Positions 9,901-17,364 of a stretch of 64,000 nt of DNA are shown here, piece by piece. The notes under the pieces are model-generated. The model was not told where the DNA came from. It ran no database searches and saw nothing but the letters and a program-made list of their open reading frames with translations. This stretch comes from SYFT01 sp964471115 (GTDB taxonomy: Bacteria > Acidobacteriota > Vicinamibacteria > Vicinamibacterales > SCN-69-37): positions 62,001 through 126,000 of the forward strand of contig CAYYFE010000006.1 in the NCBI GenBank assembly GCA_964471115.1, given 5' to 3'. A program made the translations under genes and the position numbers. The first letter of the stretch is position 1. Every line of letters begins with the position of its first letter.

Positions 9901-9922
9901 CACGCAGGAGGGAGAACGGTGA
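6908..9922 (+). CDS. Reg_prop beta-propeller / Y_Y_Y sensor histidine kinase (HisKA_3)
   Basis: A large membrane sensor of about 1004 residues from the GTG at 6908; a TTG at 6926 and an ATG at 6848 are alternative starts. A signal/anchor sequence (RRPALWPLVVCELLLCAGLA) is followed by about 14 Reg_prop repeats forming two periplasmic seven-bladed propellers (recurrent pattern GTLWIGTxxGLxRxRDGRF). A Y_Y_Y domain (about 645-740), one membrane helix (WFFALLMGTAVAAGIAVHTW), a HisKA_3 dimerisation domain with His807 (IAAGLHDGLQQHLL) and a HATPase_c domain (QEALSNIVKHSQA, DDGRGF, GGFGIFGM) follow. Such kinases respond to extracellular, often carbohydrate, ligands and phosphorylate NarL/LuxR-type regulators. 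The gene overlaps the next regulator by four bases (GTGA). Confidence 0.92.
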   Translation: MGRLAQLTKRRPALWPLVVCELLLCAGLAAPPAEAQYRIDTWTTEQGLPTNSVTSVLQTRDGFLWMTTYGGLVRFDGATLKTFTTENTPGLRTGRLIALYESRDGALWITTEGLGVTRLAGGVFESFSTAEGLPDNEVGDVFEMPDGTLIVDTRLGAVRWDDGRFVAETALPHRGDRARTVLGRAADGAIWFRDAAGVHRFAGHASARTLSIDGDVVSAYEDRRGRLWLQLRGGAGDHPRTLACVCDGRLVRFGAKDGVPRFETIAWSEDRDGHVWFGLRGNAGLLRYDGRRFLHLTLADGLPGANVERLFQDREGTLWAPTDGGLARLTARPMTTFSSVDGLEADNTYVVYEDRQGTIWIGGWSGLTRYRAGRFEPVSRASGVARANITSILEDQAGTLWLGVWDGGLRLIRDGRVRAVASPVGIVTRAIYQGRGPEVWLGGRDGLAQYRDGVFTRLTDGYPGGEVQVLFEGRDGALWIGTDSGIIRLRDGRFTAFGDADGLTGHPIVRAIHEDADGTLWFGTYDSGLLRFRDGRFTRITTGAGLWSSGAFQILEDAQQRFWITSNTGIYRVARRELDEVATGRRDRVTSVAYGVRDGMRHAEANGGTQPAGLISRDGRIWFPTQQGVVVFDPAAIPVNPLPPPVVITHAAVANRPVPVGPLIEIPSGPTALELQFAALTFVRPEHSRFRFIMEGLDQDWIEAGGERAARYAQLPYGRFVFRVVAANRDGVWNTDGARLTVVVVPPFYRTRWFFALLMGTAVAAGIAVHTWRLRLLRREQDLQQAFSRQLIASQEAERRRIAAGLHDGLQQHLLVIRNWALLGQAPPAGDAAAAQRWRDVDQAAAHALGDVRAIVHDLTPYQLGRVGLARSVKDMVHTVAASSSITFSCEVADVDGRLSKEAELTLFRVIQEALSNIVKHSQARRASVRLETDGPRVRVRITDDGRGFAADPGVWRREGGTGGFGIFGMTERVGMLGGRFEVSSAPGQGAEITITLPTQEGER

Positions 9923-10581
9923 CTGACACGGCACGGGTGCGGATCGTGTTGGCCGACGACCATCCGGTCTTTCGGCTGGGCCTGCGGGCCGTGCTCGACG
10001 CGGCCGCGGACTTGACCGTCGTGGCCGAGGCCGATCGCGGCGACGACGCGCTGGCCCGCATCCGGGAGACGCAGCCCGATGTGGCGGTGCTGGATCTGGA
10101 GATGCCCGGCCTGGATGGCATCGCGGTGGCGCTGGCCCTGCAACAGGCGCGGCTGCCGGTGAAAACCGTGTTGTTGACCGCGCACACCGACCCGAGTCTG
10201 GTCGACAAGGCGCTGGACTCAGGCCTCGACGGCTACGTCCTCAAGGACGCCGCCGTGACGCAGATCGTCGAAGGCGTCCGGGCGGTGTCCCGCGGCCAGC
10301 CCTACGTCAGTCCGGCGTTGTCCCAGGTCCTTCTGGCGCGGCGGCGCAGCGGCCAGGCGCTGGCGGCGGCGACCCCGGGGCTGGCGGCGCTGTCGCCCGC
10401 TGAACGCCAGGTGCTCAAGTTGGTGGCTCAGGGGAAGACCAGCCGGGAAATCGGGGACGTGCTCTGCATCAGCCCACGCACGGTGGAGCACCATCGCGCC
10501 AACATCAGCCAGAAACTGGACTTGCGCGGCGCCCACGCCCTGCTGACGTTTGCCATTGCCCACCGATCCGCGCTGTCCTGA
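9919..10581 (+). CDS. NarL/LuxR-family response regulator
   Basis: A 220-residue two-domain regulator. The receiver has the acidic pair in LADDHPVFRLGL, phospho-acceptor Asp59 (VLDLEMPGLDG), a conserved Thr (LLTAHTD) and Lys (GYVLKDA). The C-terminal LuxR helix-turn-helix (about 155-210) reads LSPAERQVLKLVAQGKTSREI then ISPRTVEHHRANI. The GTG start overlaps the stop of the kinase gene and has a strong GGAGGGAGAA ribosome binding site, so the two are translated together and form one two-component system. Confidence 0.94.
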   Translation: MTDTARVRIVLADDHPVFRLGLRAVLDAAADLTVVAEADRGDDALARIRETQPDVAVLDLEMPGLDGIAVALALQQARLPVKTVLLTAHTDPSLVDKALDSGLDGYVLKDAAVTQIVEGVRAVSRGQPYVSPALSQVLLARRRSGQALAAATPGLAALSPAERQVLKLVAQGKTSREIGDVLCISPRTVEHHRANISQKLDLRGAHALLTFAIAHRSALS

Positions 10582-10604
10582 CCCGGCGGCCCTGAGTACC
10601 GTCA

Positions 10605-10636
10605 CGGCTCGAGCCGATAGTCCGGTACCACGGACT
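10605..10636. other. Two adjacent dyads before the 10641 gene
   Basis: A perfect 12-base palindrome CGGCTCGAGCCG (10605-10616) is followed by AGTCCG-gtacca-CGGACT (10619-10636). They lie between the response regulator stop and the next start. There is no T tract, so they are as likely operator elements as a terminator. Confidence 0.35.
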
Positions 10637-10640
10637 GATC

Positions 10641-11522
10641 ATGAGAACACCTGCCCTCCTCCTGCTCTGCAGCCTCGGCCTGGCTCCCGCGTGTGCGTTC
10701 GAGCGCACCAGTTCCTCGACGGCCCCGACCTCCCCGGGTGCCCCCGCATTTGCGGCCAGTCCCCTGCTCGGCCGGTGGACTGAAGCCGGCGCCGCCACCG
10801 TGGCCTCGAGCACAGCGTCGGCGCAGCCCCAGGACCTCGGCCGGCTCGTCTGCACCAACATCGTGTGGAACGCGCTCGACCAGCAGAACGACGGCGTGGT
10901 GCAGGGCCCCTTCGCCGCGCAATGCACCAACGGCATCGCCCTGTCCGGCACCGCGGCGGGATCACTGAACGGGTCGCAGGCCTCGATCACGGCCACCGGG
11001 ACCGGGCAGTACAGCGGCGCGCCCTGCGCGTTCACCATCACGAGCCAGGGCACGGTTGAGGGCGACGTGATTCGGTTTCCGTACACGGCGACGACCTGCG
11101 TGGGCACCTACTCGGGCACGTCGTTTCTGGCCAAGTCCGCGCTGCTGCCTCCACCCATGCCGTCATCGGCCGCGTGCGGCCGCAGCGACGGCGACTCGGT
11201 GGTCGAGTGCGTCGCCGCGCGATACCCGGATCGACTCCGCGCCGGAGTCAGTCACGACGAACGCGTGGCGCACATGTCGTTTCTGCGCGATCGCATCATC
11301 GAACAGTCGCGTTGCCGCGGCTTGGATACGGCGTGGAATCTCAAGCGCGGCGTCGGCCCGCATTCCATCGACGCCCTCGCCTGGCGTGTGGACGGCCGGG
11401 TCGAGGTGGTGGACATCGGCATCGGGTATGACGACACGTCGCAACCGCTGCGGCTGCAGTGGCTGATCGTCGCAGGTCCTCCGGGGTACGATCGCTACAC
11501 GCCCGCGTTCACCTGCCAGTAG
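10641..11522 (+). CDS. Exported protein of unknown function, two-part
   Basis: A 293-residue protein with an N-terminal signal sequence (MRTPALLLLCSLGLAPACAF); the Cys at the cleavage region makes it a possible lipoprotein, but the lipobox (LAPAC) is poor. A Ser/Thr/Ala-rich linker leads to a beta-rich region with paired cysteines (about 65-170: CTNIVWNALDQQNDG, YTATTCVGTYSGT) resembling small secreted Acidobacteria proteins that report 'SGTWSGT'-like repeats. The last 115 residues (CGRSDGDSVVECVA to YTPAFTCQ) look like an independent domain with four more Cys. I recognise no family. It could be a fusion of two short secreted proteins. Confidence 0.6.
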   Translation: MRTPALLLLCSLGLAPACAFERTSSSTAPTSPGAPAFAASPLLGRWTEAGAATVASSTASAQPQDLGRLVCTNIVWNALDQQNDGVVQGPFAAQCTNGIALSGTAAGSLNGSQASITATGTGQYSGAPCAFTITSQGTVEGDVIRFPYTATTCVGTYSGTSFLAKSALLPPPMPSSAACGRSDGDSVVECVAARYPDRLRAGVSHDERVAHMSFLRDRIIEQSRCRGLDTAWNLKRGVGPHSIDALAWRVDGRVEVVDIGIGYDDTSQPLRLQWLIVAGPPGYDRYTPAFTCQ

Positions 11523-11561
11523 CGGAGATACTCCTCCCGTGTTCGAACGGGCACGGGGCCA

Positions 11562-11591
11562 TTGACGATGCGTCGCGGCGCACCATACGCT
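11562..11591 (+). promoter_or_regulatory. Promoter giving a leaderless start at 11598
   Basis: TTGACG (11562-11567) and TACGCT (11586-11591) are separated by 18 bases. The expected transcription start, seven bases after the -10, is the A of the ATG at 11598, so the transcript would be leaderless. Confidence 0.6.
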
Positions 11592-11597
11592 GTCGCC

Positions 11598-12029
11598 ATG
11601 TTGATTCCTCGTCTCCCCAGACTCGCTCCCGCTGCACTCGTTCTCACACTCCTGTCGACCGGCTCCGTCTCCGCCCAGCAAGCCGTCACGTTCACCCTGC
11701 GCAACGGCGACACCGTCGGTGTCACCCTTGTCGACCTCAAGGCCTCCGGCTTCGAAGTCGAAGTGCGGGGCGCGGCGCGCATGATCCCGAAGGATCAGGT
11801 GGCCATGGTCAACTTCGGCGGCAACGTGCAAGTCCGTCAGTCCTGGTTCACCGACATGACGTCGCTCGACCATCTCGTCGTCTTCCGGAACGGCGACACG
11901 CTGCTCACCGAGTGGGTCGACGTGGGCGGCCAGTCGCCGCTGGTCCTGCGCGTCAAGACCAATCGCGGCGAGCGGGAGATTTCGTCGGCCGACGTGGCCC
12001 GGATCTACCTGGTCAAGCCCGGGCGCTGA
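11598..12029 (+). CDS. Small secreted protein of unknown function
   Basis: A 143-residue protein. The ATG at 11598 was chosen because it begins a typical Sec signal peptide (MLIPRLPRLAPAALVLTLLS, cleavage near VSAQQ) and sits at the predicted transcription start. Two similar beta-rich halves follow (FTLRNGDTVGVTLVDL and VVFRNGDTLLTEWVDV), each with a 'RNGD' turn and ending in a basic stretch about Lys/Arg-Gly-Glu-Arg. This internal repeat suggests a small beta-barrel or LSm-like fold exported to the periplasm. No family recognised. Its 3' end overlaps the convergent 12013 gene by 17 bases. Confidence 0.65.
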   Translation: MLIPRLPRLAPAALVLTLLSTGSVSAQQAVTFTLRNGDTVGVTLVDLKASGFEVEVRGAARMIPKDQVAMVNFGGNVQVRQSWFTDMTSLDHLVVFRNGDTLLTEWVDVGGQSPLVLRVKTNRGEREISSADVARIYLVKPGR

Positions 12030-12300
12030 GCCGCGACGCGTAGAGCCACGCCGCGGCCGCCGCTGCGGCGCCGGCGCCGAGGCCGGCCACGAGCACAACC
12101 GCCGGGAATCCCTGCAGCAGCCACGCGCTGAGCACGAGGCTGGCGGCGCCGTAGCCGCCCAGCACGACCTTCACCGGTCGTGACATCCGCTGTTGCGCCA
12201 GCCGCCGCATGACCGTCGCCTGAAAGACCGGCGACGGCTGCGGCGGCGCGGCGCTCATCGCCGTCCGCAGCAGGTCGTCCATCGCGTTGTCGTCACTCAT
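12013..12300 (-). CDS. Small membrane protein after ECF sigma gene, possible anti-sigma factor
   Basis: A 95-residue protein: a charged cytoplasmic N-terminus (MSDDNAMDDLLRTAM), then two hydrophobic helices (VVLGGYGAASLVLSAWLL and AVVLVAGLGAGAAAAAAAWL). It overlaps the 3' end of the ECF sigma gene by 8 bases and is surely co-translated. Position and topology fit a short anti-sigma or sigma-anchoring protein, but there is no zinc HxxxCxxC motif, so this is an inference. Confidence 0.7.
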   Translation of the reverse strand: MSDDNAMDDLLRTAMSAAPPQPSPVFQATVMRRLAQQRMSRPVKVVLGGYGAASLVLSAWLLQGFPAVVLVAGLGAGAAAAAAAWLYASRLSARA

Positions 12301-12868
12301 GGAACCCCCGTTCGGCCAACCGTGCCCGCAGCAGCTTCCGCGCGCGGTGCAGGTAGGACTTGATCGTATTCTCCGGCGTCTCGAGCATCTCGGCCATCTC
12401 GCTCATGCCGGCTCCGAGCCAGTAGTGGAGCCGCAGCGCTGATTGATACACGTCCGGCAGGTCGTGCAGGCACGCCAGGACCGCGGCGGCCCGCCGTTGC
12501 TGGTGGAGCTGCGCATCGGGCGCCGGCGCGGACGACGCCTGCCCCGCCAGCGCCGTGTCCGGCTCATGCGGCGCCCGGAAGCGCATGCGCGCTTTCACGT
12601 TCAGCGCGTGGTTGAACGCCAGCCGGTACACCCAGGTCCCAAACGCCGCGTCTCCGCGAAACGTCGCCAGTCCGTGGTGCACCCGCAGAAACACCTCCTG
12701 GGCCACGTCTTCGGCGTCGGCGGCGAACTCCTGCCCCAGCACAGAGACGACGAGGCGGAAGACCCGGTCCTGGTAGCGGGTCACCAACTGGCCAAACGCC
12801 TCATCGTTACCGTGCGCGCGGCATTGCTCCACCAGCCACGCGTCGGTCTGGTCCGACACGACGACCAC
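12293..12868 (-). CDS. ECF RNA polymerase sigma factor
   Basis: A 191-residue group IV sigma factor. Region 2 (about 20-95) shows FGQLVTRYQDRVFRLVVSVL, DAEDVAQEVFLRVHH and FGTWVYRLAFNHALN; region 4 (about 130-185) shows LPDVYQSALRLHYWLGAGMS and ETPENTIKSYLHRARKLLR. It directs RNA polymerase to a dedicated regulon, normally held back by the protein encoded next to it. It starts with GTG one base after the stop of the upstream DUF6249-like gene and overlaps the following small membrane protein, so the three form one operon. Confidence 0.92.
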   Translation of the reverse strand: MVVVSDQTDAWLVEQCRAHGNDEAFGQLVTRYQDRVFRLVVSVLGQEFAADAEDVAQEVFLRVHHGLATFRGDAAFGTWVYRLAFNHALNVKARMRFRAPHEPDTALAGQASSAPAPDAQLHQQRRAAAVLACLHDLPDVYQSALRLHYWLGAGMSEMAEMLETPENTIKSYLHRARKLLRARLAERGFHE

Positions 12869-12869
12869 G

Positions 12870-13244
12870 TCAGCGCTTCCGGTAGGCGAGGACGTACGTC
12901 AGGATCAGGCCCACCCCCAGCAGCAGCAGCGGAATGGTCAGCGGCCAGAGGTCGACGCCGTTGGCGTTGAGGCGCGTCACGCGCAGCGCGATGGCGCCCC
13001 CACCCGCCAGCGCCGCCCAGACGACACCGTGAATCAGCAGTTCCCGGTGATCGGGAGGCGCCTTCGTGGGCTCGGCGGGTAATTCCGGCAGGGGGACGCC
13101 CTTGTCCATCGCGGCCAGGCGCTCCTGGTGGACGATCTCCAGCCGGCGCTGGCGTTCCTTGTGCCGCATCCAGAGGAAGAACCCGAAGAGCGCGGCCAGG
13201 GCCATGACGATCAACGCATCAGGGAACGTGTTCGGCGTGTTCAT
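12870..13244 (-). CDS. DUF6249-like small membrane protein
   Basis: A 124-residue protein with an N-terminal helix (LIVMALAALFGFFLWM), a basic/coiled segment (RHKERQRRLEIVHQERLAAMDKG), a Pro-rich loop and two C-terminal helices (HGVVWAALAGGGAIALRVTR, WPLTIPLLLLGVGLILTYVL). The 'HQERLAAMDKG' segment followed by two helices matches DUF6249 proteins that often accompany ECF sigma factors in Acidobacteria and Bacteroidetes. It lies directly before the sigma gene and may act as a sensor or anchor for it. Function is not established. Confidence 0.75.
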   Translation of the reverse strand: MNTPNTFPDALIVMALAALFGFFLWMRHKERQRRLEIVHQERLAAMDKGVPLPELPAEPTKAPPDHRELLIHGVVWAALAGGGAIALRVTRLNANGVDLWPLTIPLLLLGVGLILTYVLAYRKR

Positions 13245-13259
13245 GTCCTTCAGACAGGG

Positions 13260-14744
13260 TCAGGAGCCGGCCGGTTGCACGACCGCCGGCCGGGCCCGTT
13301 CGAACTGGTAGTCCCCGGGATGGAAGCGGGCCGCGCGCCGGAACCCGGAGACCCACCCGGGCCAGAGAGTCGGATTGCGGCCGGTGGCGTCCAGATACCA
13401 GCTGGCACACCCGCCCGTGGCCCACACCGTTCGCGACAGCGCCGCGTCGACACGCCGCACGTAACGCGCCTGGACCTCTGCGCGTGGTTCGAGCGTCGCC
13501 AGCCCCTGCCGATCGAGGTGCCGCAGCGCCTGCAGCACCAGGTCGATCTGACGCTCCACCATCAGCACCACCGACGAGTGCCCCAGATAGGTGTTCGGGC
13601 CGAGCAGCAGAAAGAGATTGGGGAACCCGGCCACGGTGGTGCCCCGCAGGGCCTGCGGGCTTCCCGCCCACACGTCGCGCAGCGTGCGCCCCTGCCGGCC
13701 GCGGATGCGACGGGCCAGCGGCGGATCGGCCGCCTGAAACCCGGTGCTGAAGATCAGGACGTCGACGGGATGCTCGACGCCATCGGCGGTGACGACGCCA
13801 CGCGGCCGCACCTCTTGCACCGGGCTCGTGATGACCTGCACGTTGGGACACGTCAGTGTGCGCAGATACCGCGTGGACATCAGAATCCGTTTGCAGCCCA
13901 GGCGGAAGTCCGGCGTCAGCCTCCGGCGCAGGCCAGGGTCGGGCACTTGCCTGGTCAGGTAGTGCCGCGCGAACCGCTCGAGCAGCGCCATCAGCGCGGG
14001 GTGCCGCAGTCCGGGGACGAGCAGTTCGCGGCGGGCGTACAGCGCGGCGCGATACAGCTGGCGCGCGCCGGGAACCCTTCGCATGATCCACCGGGTGGCG
14101 CCACTGAGGGCGCGGTCACGGCCCGGGAGCACCCAAGCCGGCGTGCGCTGGATCAGCGTGAGCGACGCCACGTGCGGCTGAATCTCCGGGACGAACTGGA
14201 CGGCGCTGGCGCCCGTACCGACGACCCCCACGCGTTTGCCGCGAAGGTCGACGCCGTGATCCCACCGCGCCGAGTGGAACACGGGGCCCGCGAATGAGCC
14301 GGCCCCCGGCAGGTCGGGCACCATCGGCTCGCTGAGGACGCCCGCCGCGCCGATCACGACATCCGCCGTCCAGTCCCCACCCGCGGTGCGCAGCCGCCAC
14401 CGTTGCCGGTGTTCGTCGTAGACGGCGTCCTCCAGATCGTGGCCGAACTTCACATGCGGGAGCACGCCGAATCGCGCGGCACAGTCGCGCAGGTACGCGA
14501 GGATCTCCAGCTGCCGCGCATAGGTGCGTGACCAACCCGGGTTGGGCGCAAACGAGAACGCGTAGAGGTGTGATTCCACGTCACACGCGCACCCGGGATA
14601 CGTGTTGTCGCGCCACACGCCCCCGACGTCGCCGGCGCGTTCGAACACGACGAAATCGGTGTAGCCCGCCTGCCGGAGGCGAATGGCGGCCCCAAGGCCG
14701 GAGAAGCCGGTGCCGACGATGGCGACCCGGACATGGGGAGGCAC
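13260..14744 (-). CDS. FAD/NADPH flavin-containing monooxygenase, Baeyer-Villiger type
   Basis: A 494-residue class B flavoprotein. The N-terminal FAD Rossmann motif is VAIVGTGFSGLGAAIRL; the family fingerprint FxGxxxHxxxW is present as FAGPVFHSARW (about 155-165), directly followed by the NADPH Rossmann motif RVGVVGTGASAVQF. A conserved late motif FSTGFQAAD is present near 330. Such enzymes insert one oxygen next to a ketone or oxidise soft nucleophiles using NADPH and O2. It is cytosolic with no signal peptide. It begins 8 bases after the end of the MidA-like methyltransferase gene and is probably co-transcribed with it. Substrate unknown. Confidence 0.92.
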   Translation of the reverse strand: MPPHVRVAIVGTGFSGLGAAIRLRQAGYTDFVVFERAGDVGGVWRDNTYPGCACDVESHLYAFSFAPNPGWSRTYARQLEILAYLRDCAARFGVLPHVKFGHDLEDAVYDEHRQRWRLRTAGGDWTADVVIGAAGVLSEPMVPDLPGAGSFAGPVFHSARWDHGVDLRGKRVGVVGTGASAVQFVPEIQPHVASLTLIQRTPAWVLPGRDRALSGATRWIMRRVPGARQLYRAALYARRELLVPGLRHPALMALLERFARHYLTRQVPDPGLRRRLTPDFRLGCKRILMSTRYLRTLTCPNVQVITSPVQEVRPRGVVTADGVEHPVDVLIFSTGFQAADPPLARRIRGRQGRTLRDVWAGSPQALRGTTVAGFPNLFLLLGPNTYLGHSSVVLMVERQIDLVLQALRHLDRQGLATLEPRAEVQARYVRRVDAALSRTVWATGGCASWYLDATGRNPTLWPGWVSGFRRAARFHPGDYQFERARPAVVQPAGS

Positions 14745-14752
14745 GGCCGGGG

Positions 14753-16384
14753 TCAGCGGCCCGTGGCCTTGAGCCGTTGCGCGATCTGGCCCGCGCGCTG
14801 GCGCTGGGCCTCGGTCAGCGTGTCCGTGCCCAGATCCAGCGACTCCGGATGTTGTCCCGCGAACGTGTAGGCCGGATCGGTGCCGGTCTTCTGCTGCAGC
14901 AGCATCTTGTACACACTGGGGCCGGCGAAACTCTGTGCCCAGTTGCGGAATTCCTCGGCGTTGCCTTCCTGCTCGCGCTCCACCGGCACCCGGTCGAGTG
15001 TCACGCCGGTGCCGGCCTGCAGCGCGCGCTGCGCGCCGTAGTAGACCGGACGGAGGCCGACCAGCTCCCCTTCGGCGGCGAGCAGGCTGAAGTTGGCGTC
15101 GGTCGTGAAGTCGTTGAGCGTCGGGCCGACGTACGGCGCGAAGGTGTCAATCTGATTCGGCGCCAGGTACGCGCCGGTCTGCTGCGACGGCCCGTACGTG
15201 CGAAACCGCGGGTAGGTGTGCTGCGCCAGCATCTCCTCCCAGTTCCCGCCGTAGTCGATCGTCAGGACGTAGCCCGCGCTGAGCACTTCCGAGGCGCCGC
15301 GAATGAAGGACTCGGCGCCGGGATTGACGTAGCTGACCAGCCCGCGCGGGTCGCGGGCCAGCACCGCCGCGTACGTGTCGGCGTACCGCCGCAGGTGTTC
15401 GGCCACCACCGGCACGTTGACGGCCGGCACGTACAGCTCGCGGAACTGCATCGCGTTGGCCGTGCCTTCGTAGGCCTCCGACGTGCGCAACCCTTCGAGC
15501 AGCGCGACAAAGGTCGCGCGCGTCAGGTACACGTCGCCGTCGCGCCGCCGCTCGAAGAAGCGATCCTCAATCGCGCGATCGGCGTCTTCGATGGGGCCCG
15601 TCACCGACGCCGGCAGCAACGGCTTGACGGCCGTCCACGTCGCCGCCGCCAGTGACGGCACGACGAAGGCCACGTCGGCCGCGCCGTCGGGCGACAGGAT
15701 GATCTTGTGCACGCTGAAGGCGTCGGGCAGTTCGTTGGACAACACGACGCCCTTCAGCCGGCCCTTGCCGATCGCGGCGGTCATGTTGGTGGCGTCGGCC
15801 ACGCGCGCTTCGAACCGCTTGCCGAACCGCGCATTCCGATCCTGCTGGACCTTGCTCAGCGCGGGCGATCGGTCGTAACAGACATACAGCACCTGATCGG
15901 CAAACACGCGCCAGTTCGCGTCCGTCCCGGCCTTCTGCACGATGTAGTCGAGGATGGCCTCGGCCAGCGCCCCATCACCGGGGCCGAACTCGGCAATCGT
16001 GAATCGATCACCCTGCCCCAGCGTCCCGGCGCGCCGCATGCCGTTCCACATGGCGAACACCTGCTCGGCCACCATGTGCCCGAACAGGGGCGCCAGCACC
16101 ACGGGGTACGTCCGGTAGTGGCCCACGAAGTCGACACGGCCGCTCGCGTAATACCCCACCGTGGGATGGAACATCACGATGTCGTGATAGTCGAAGAAAC
16201 TCAGAAAGTGCTTGGGCACCTCGGCGTGGGTCTGCGGCGCCACGACCAGTTCGCGATGCACCTCCCAGCCGTTGCGCAGGTCGCGCGGCGGCGCCTGTGC
16301 CGTCAGCAGCGCGGCGGCGATGACGAGCAGGACGAGACAGAGAGCGGCGGCAGGTACAGCACGGGCACGATCAAACAGACGCAT
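14753..16384 (-). CDS. MidA/NDUFAF7-like SAM-dependent methyltransferase with signal sequence
   Basis: A 543-residue protein whose core (about 45-350) matches the DUF185/MidA fold: a 'FHPTVGYYASG' lead-in, SAM motif I EFGPGDGALAEAILDY, and VLSNELPDAFSVHK, the family's conserved NE(L)xDA motif. Mitochondrial NDUFAF7 methylates an Arg of complex I and works inside the organelle matrix. Here the protein starts with a clear signal peptide or anchor (RARAVPAAALCLVLLVIAAA, then LLTAQAPP), which would place the catalytic domain outside the cytoplasm where SAM is absent; see findings. TACACT ends exactly six bases before the ATG. Confidence 0.82.
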   Translation of the reverse strand: MRLFDRARAVPAAALCLVLLVIAAALLTAQAPPRDLRNGWEVHRELVVAPQTHAEVPKHFLSFFDYHDIVMFHPTVGYYASGRVDFVGHYRTYPVVLAPLFGHMVAEQVFAMWNGMRRAGTLGQGDRFTIAEFGPGDGALAEAILDYIVQKAGTDANWRVFADQVLYVCYDRSPALSKVQQDRNARFGKRFEARVADATNMTAAIGKGRLKGVVLSNELPDAFSVHKIILSPDGAADVAFVVPSLAAATWTAVKPLLPASVTGPIEDADRAIEDRFFERRRDGDVYLTRATFVALLEGLRTSEAYEGTANAMQFRELYVPAVNVPVVAEHLRRYADTYAAVLARDPRGLVSYVNPGAESFIRGASEVLSAGYVLTIDYGGNWEEMLAQHTYPRFRTYGPSQQTGAYLAPNQIDTFAPYVGPTLNDFTTDANFSLLAAEGELVGLRPVYYGAQRALQAGTGVTLDRVPVEREQEGNAEEFRNWAQSFAGPSVYKMLLQQKTGTDPAYTFAGQHPESLDLGTDTLTEAQRQRAGQIAQRLKATGR

Positions 16385-16436
16385 CCTGCAAGTGTAACGT
16401 GACCGGGGGGCCCATCCACGCCGGCGCCGTGGACGT

Positions 16437-16836
16437 TCATTGGCGCCCCGTCATTCGTTGAATGCGTTCCGCCTCGGCCGGGTACTGGGCGGCGAGGTCA
16501 TGGTCACCGGCCAGCTCGAAGTCCGCGACCTCGAATCCCGGCGCCACCGTGCAGCCGATCAGGCAATACGCGACGCCGGCGGGCAGCAACGTGCCGAACC
16601 AGGTGCCCGCCGGGATGACAAGTTGCGGACGCTCGCCCGCGGCCAGGTCCAGGCCCAGCCGCGAGACGACCGTGCGGCCGTCGGGGAACAGCTGCAGGAC
16701 CTCCAGCGGCCCGCGCGCCGCCATGCGACGCGGCCGGCACCGTCATCGGGGCGCGGTAGGTCTCGGCGAAGTATCCGCGCTCCGGATGCGGCGCCAGACG
16801 CAGCGCCTCGATCAATTCCCGCACACGTGGGGTCAT
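16437..16836 (-). pseudogene. Broken DUF985/cupin_5 gene
   Basis: Two ORF pieces in different frames together make a cupin_5 (DUF985) protein with its centre missing. The N-terminal piece (from ATG 16836) reads TPRVRELIEALRLAPHPERG then YFAETYRAPMTVPAAS; the C-terminal piece reads GPLEVLQLFPDGRTV, VIPAGTWFGTLLPAG and GCTVAPGFEVADFELA. The join near 16722 changes frame, and the roughly 35-40 residues that normally hold the first cupin motif and metal ligands are absent. Normal members are about 150-170 residues. An internal deletion with frameshift is the simplest explanation. Confidence 0.8.
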
Positions 16837-16872
16837 GGGGTGATTGTCACCCGGCCCCACGTGGATGTGCGC

Positions 16873-17262
16873 CTACTTCGCGCGCTCGGCGTCGACCGTG
16901 ACTTCCGCCGTCTGGCCCTGGAAGGAGAGCACCTGGTTGCCCTGCAGGCGGCCCTTGACGAGCTTGAGCGTGAAGCTCCGCAGCGGCCCGTCGGGCTGCT
17001 GCACCTGGAAGGTCACCGACTCACCGTCGACCACGCCCTTCTCCACCGTCCACTGGCGCGCGGGCTCCGGGCCGACCGTGCCGGTCAGCGTCTTGCCCTT
17101 CTGGACGAAGTGGAAGGTGAAGGTAATCGACTGGCTCCGGCCGTCGGGCAGCGACCGGGTGAAGGTCGCGTTCCAGTCACCGGAGACGTCGGCGGTCTGG
17201 GCGGCAACGCCCGCTGGGACCAGGGCCAGGGCGACGAGCAACAGCACACGAAGAGTTTTCAT
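16873..17262 (-). CDS. Small secreted protein of unknown function
   Basis: A 129-residue protein. The ATG at 17262 was chosen because it begins a signal peptide (MKTLRVLLLVALALVPAGVA, cleavage after VAAQ). The mature part is one beta-sandwich-like domain: DVSGDWNATF, QSITFTFHFVQKGKTLTGTV, WTVEKGVVDGESVTFQVQQP and TLKLVKGRLQGNQVLSFQG. This 'G-x-W-x-x-x-F ... G-x-x-L-x-G-x-V ... G-x-V-x-G' pattern is common in Acidobacteria secreted proteins of unknown role. It is probably periplasmic; no partner is evident. Confidence 0.72.
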   Translation of the reverse strand: MKTLRVLLLVALALVPAGVAAQTADVSGDWNATFTRSLPDGRSQSITFTFHFVQKGKTLTGTVGPEPARQWTVEKGVVDGESVTFQVQQPDGPLRSFTLKLVKGRLQGNQVLSFQGQTAEVTVDAERAK

Positions 17263-17364
17263 GCTCCGTCGAAACGGCCGTCGCCCACCGTTGGTTCCCA
17301 CGCCTCCGTCCGATTGCGCCCGTTTCACCGACATCTCACGCGTCGCTCACCGTTCGGTGACGCC

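Noticed and set aside
13128..14297. 389-codon plus-strand frame opposite the monooxygenase
   Set aside because: Arg/His/Gln-rich antisense shadow of a high-GC gene; no family motif, while the minus strand has full FMO fingerprints.
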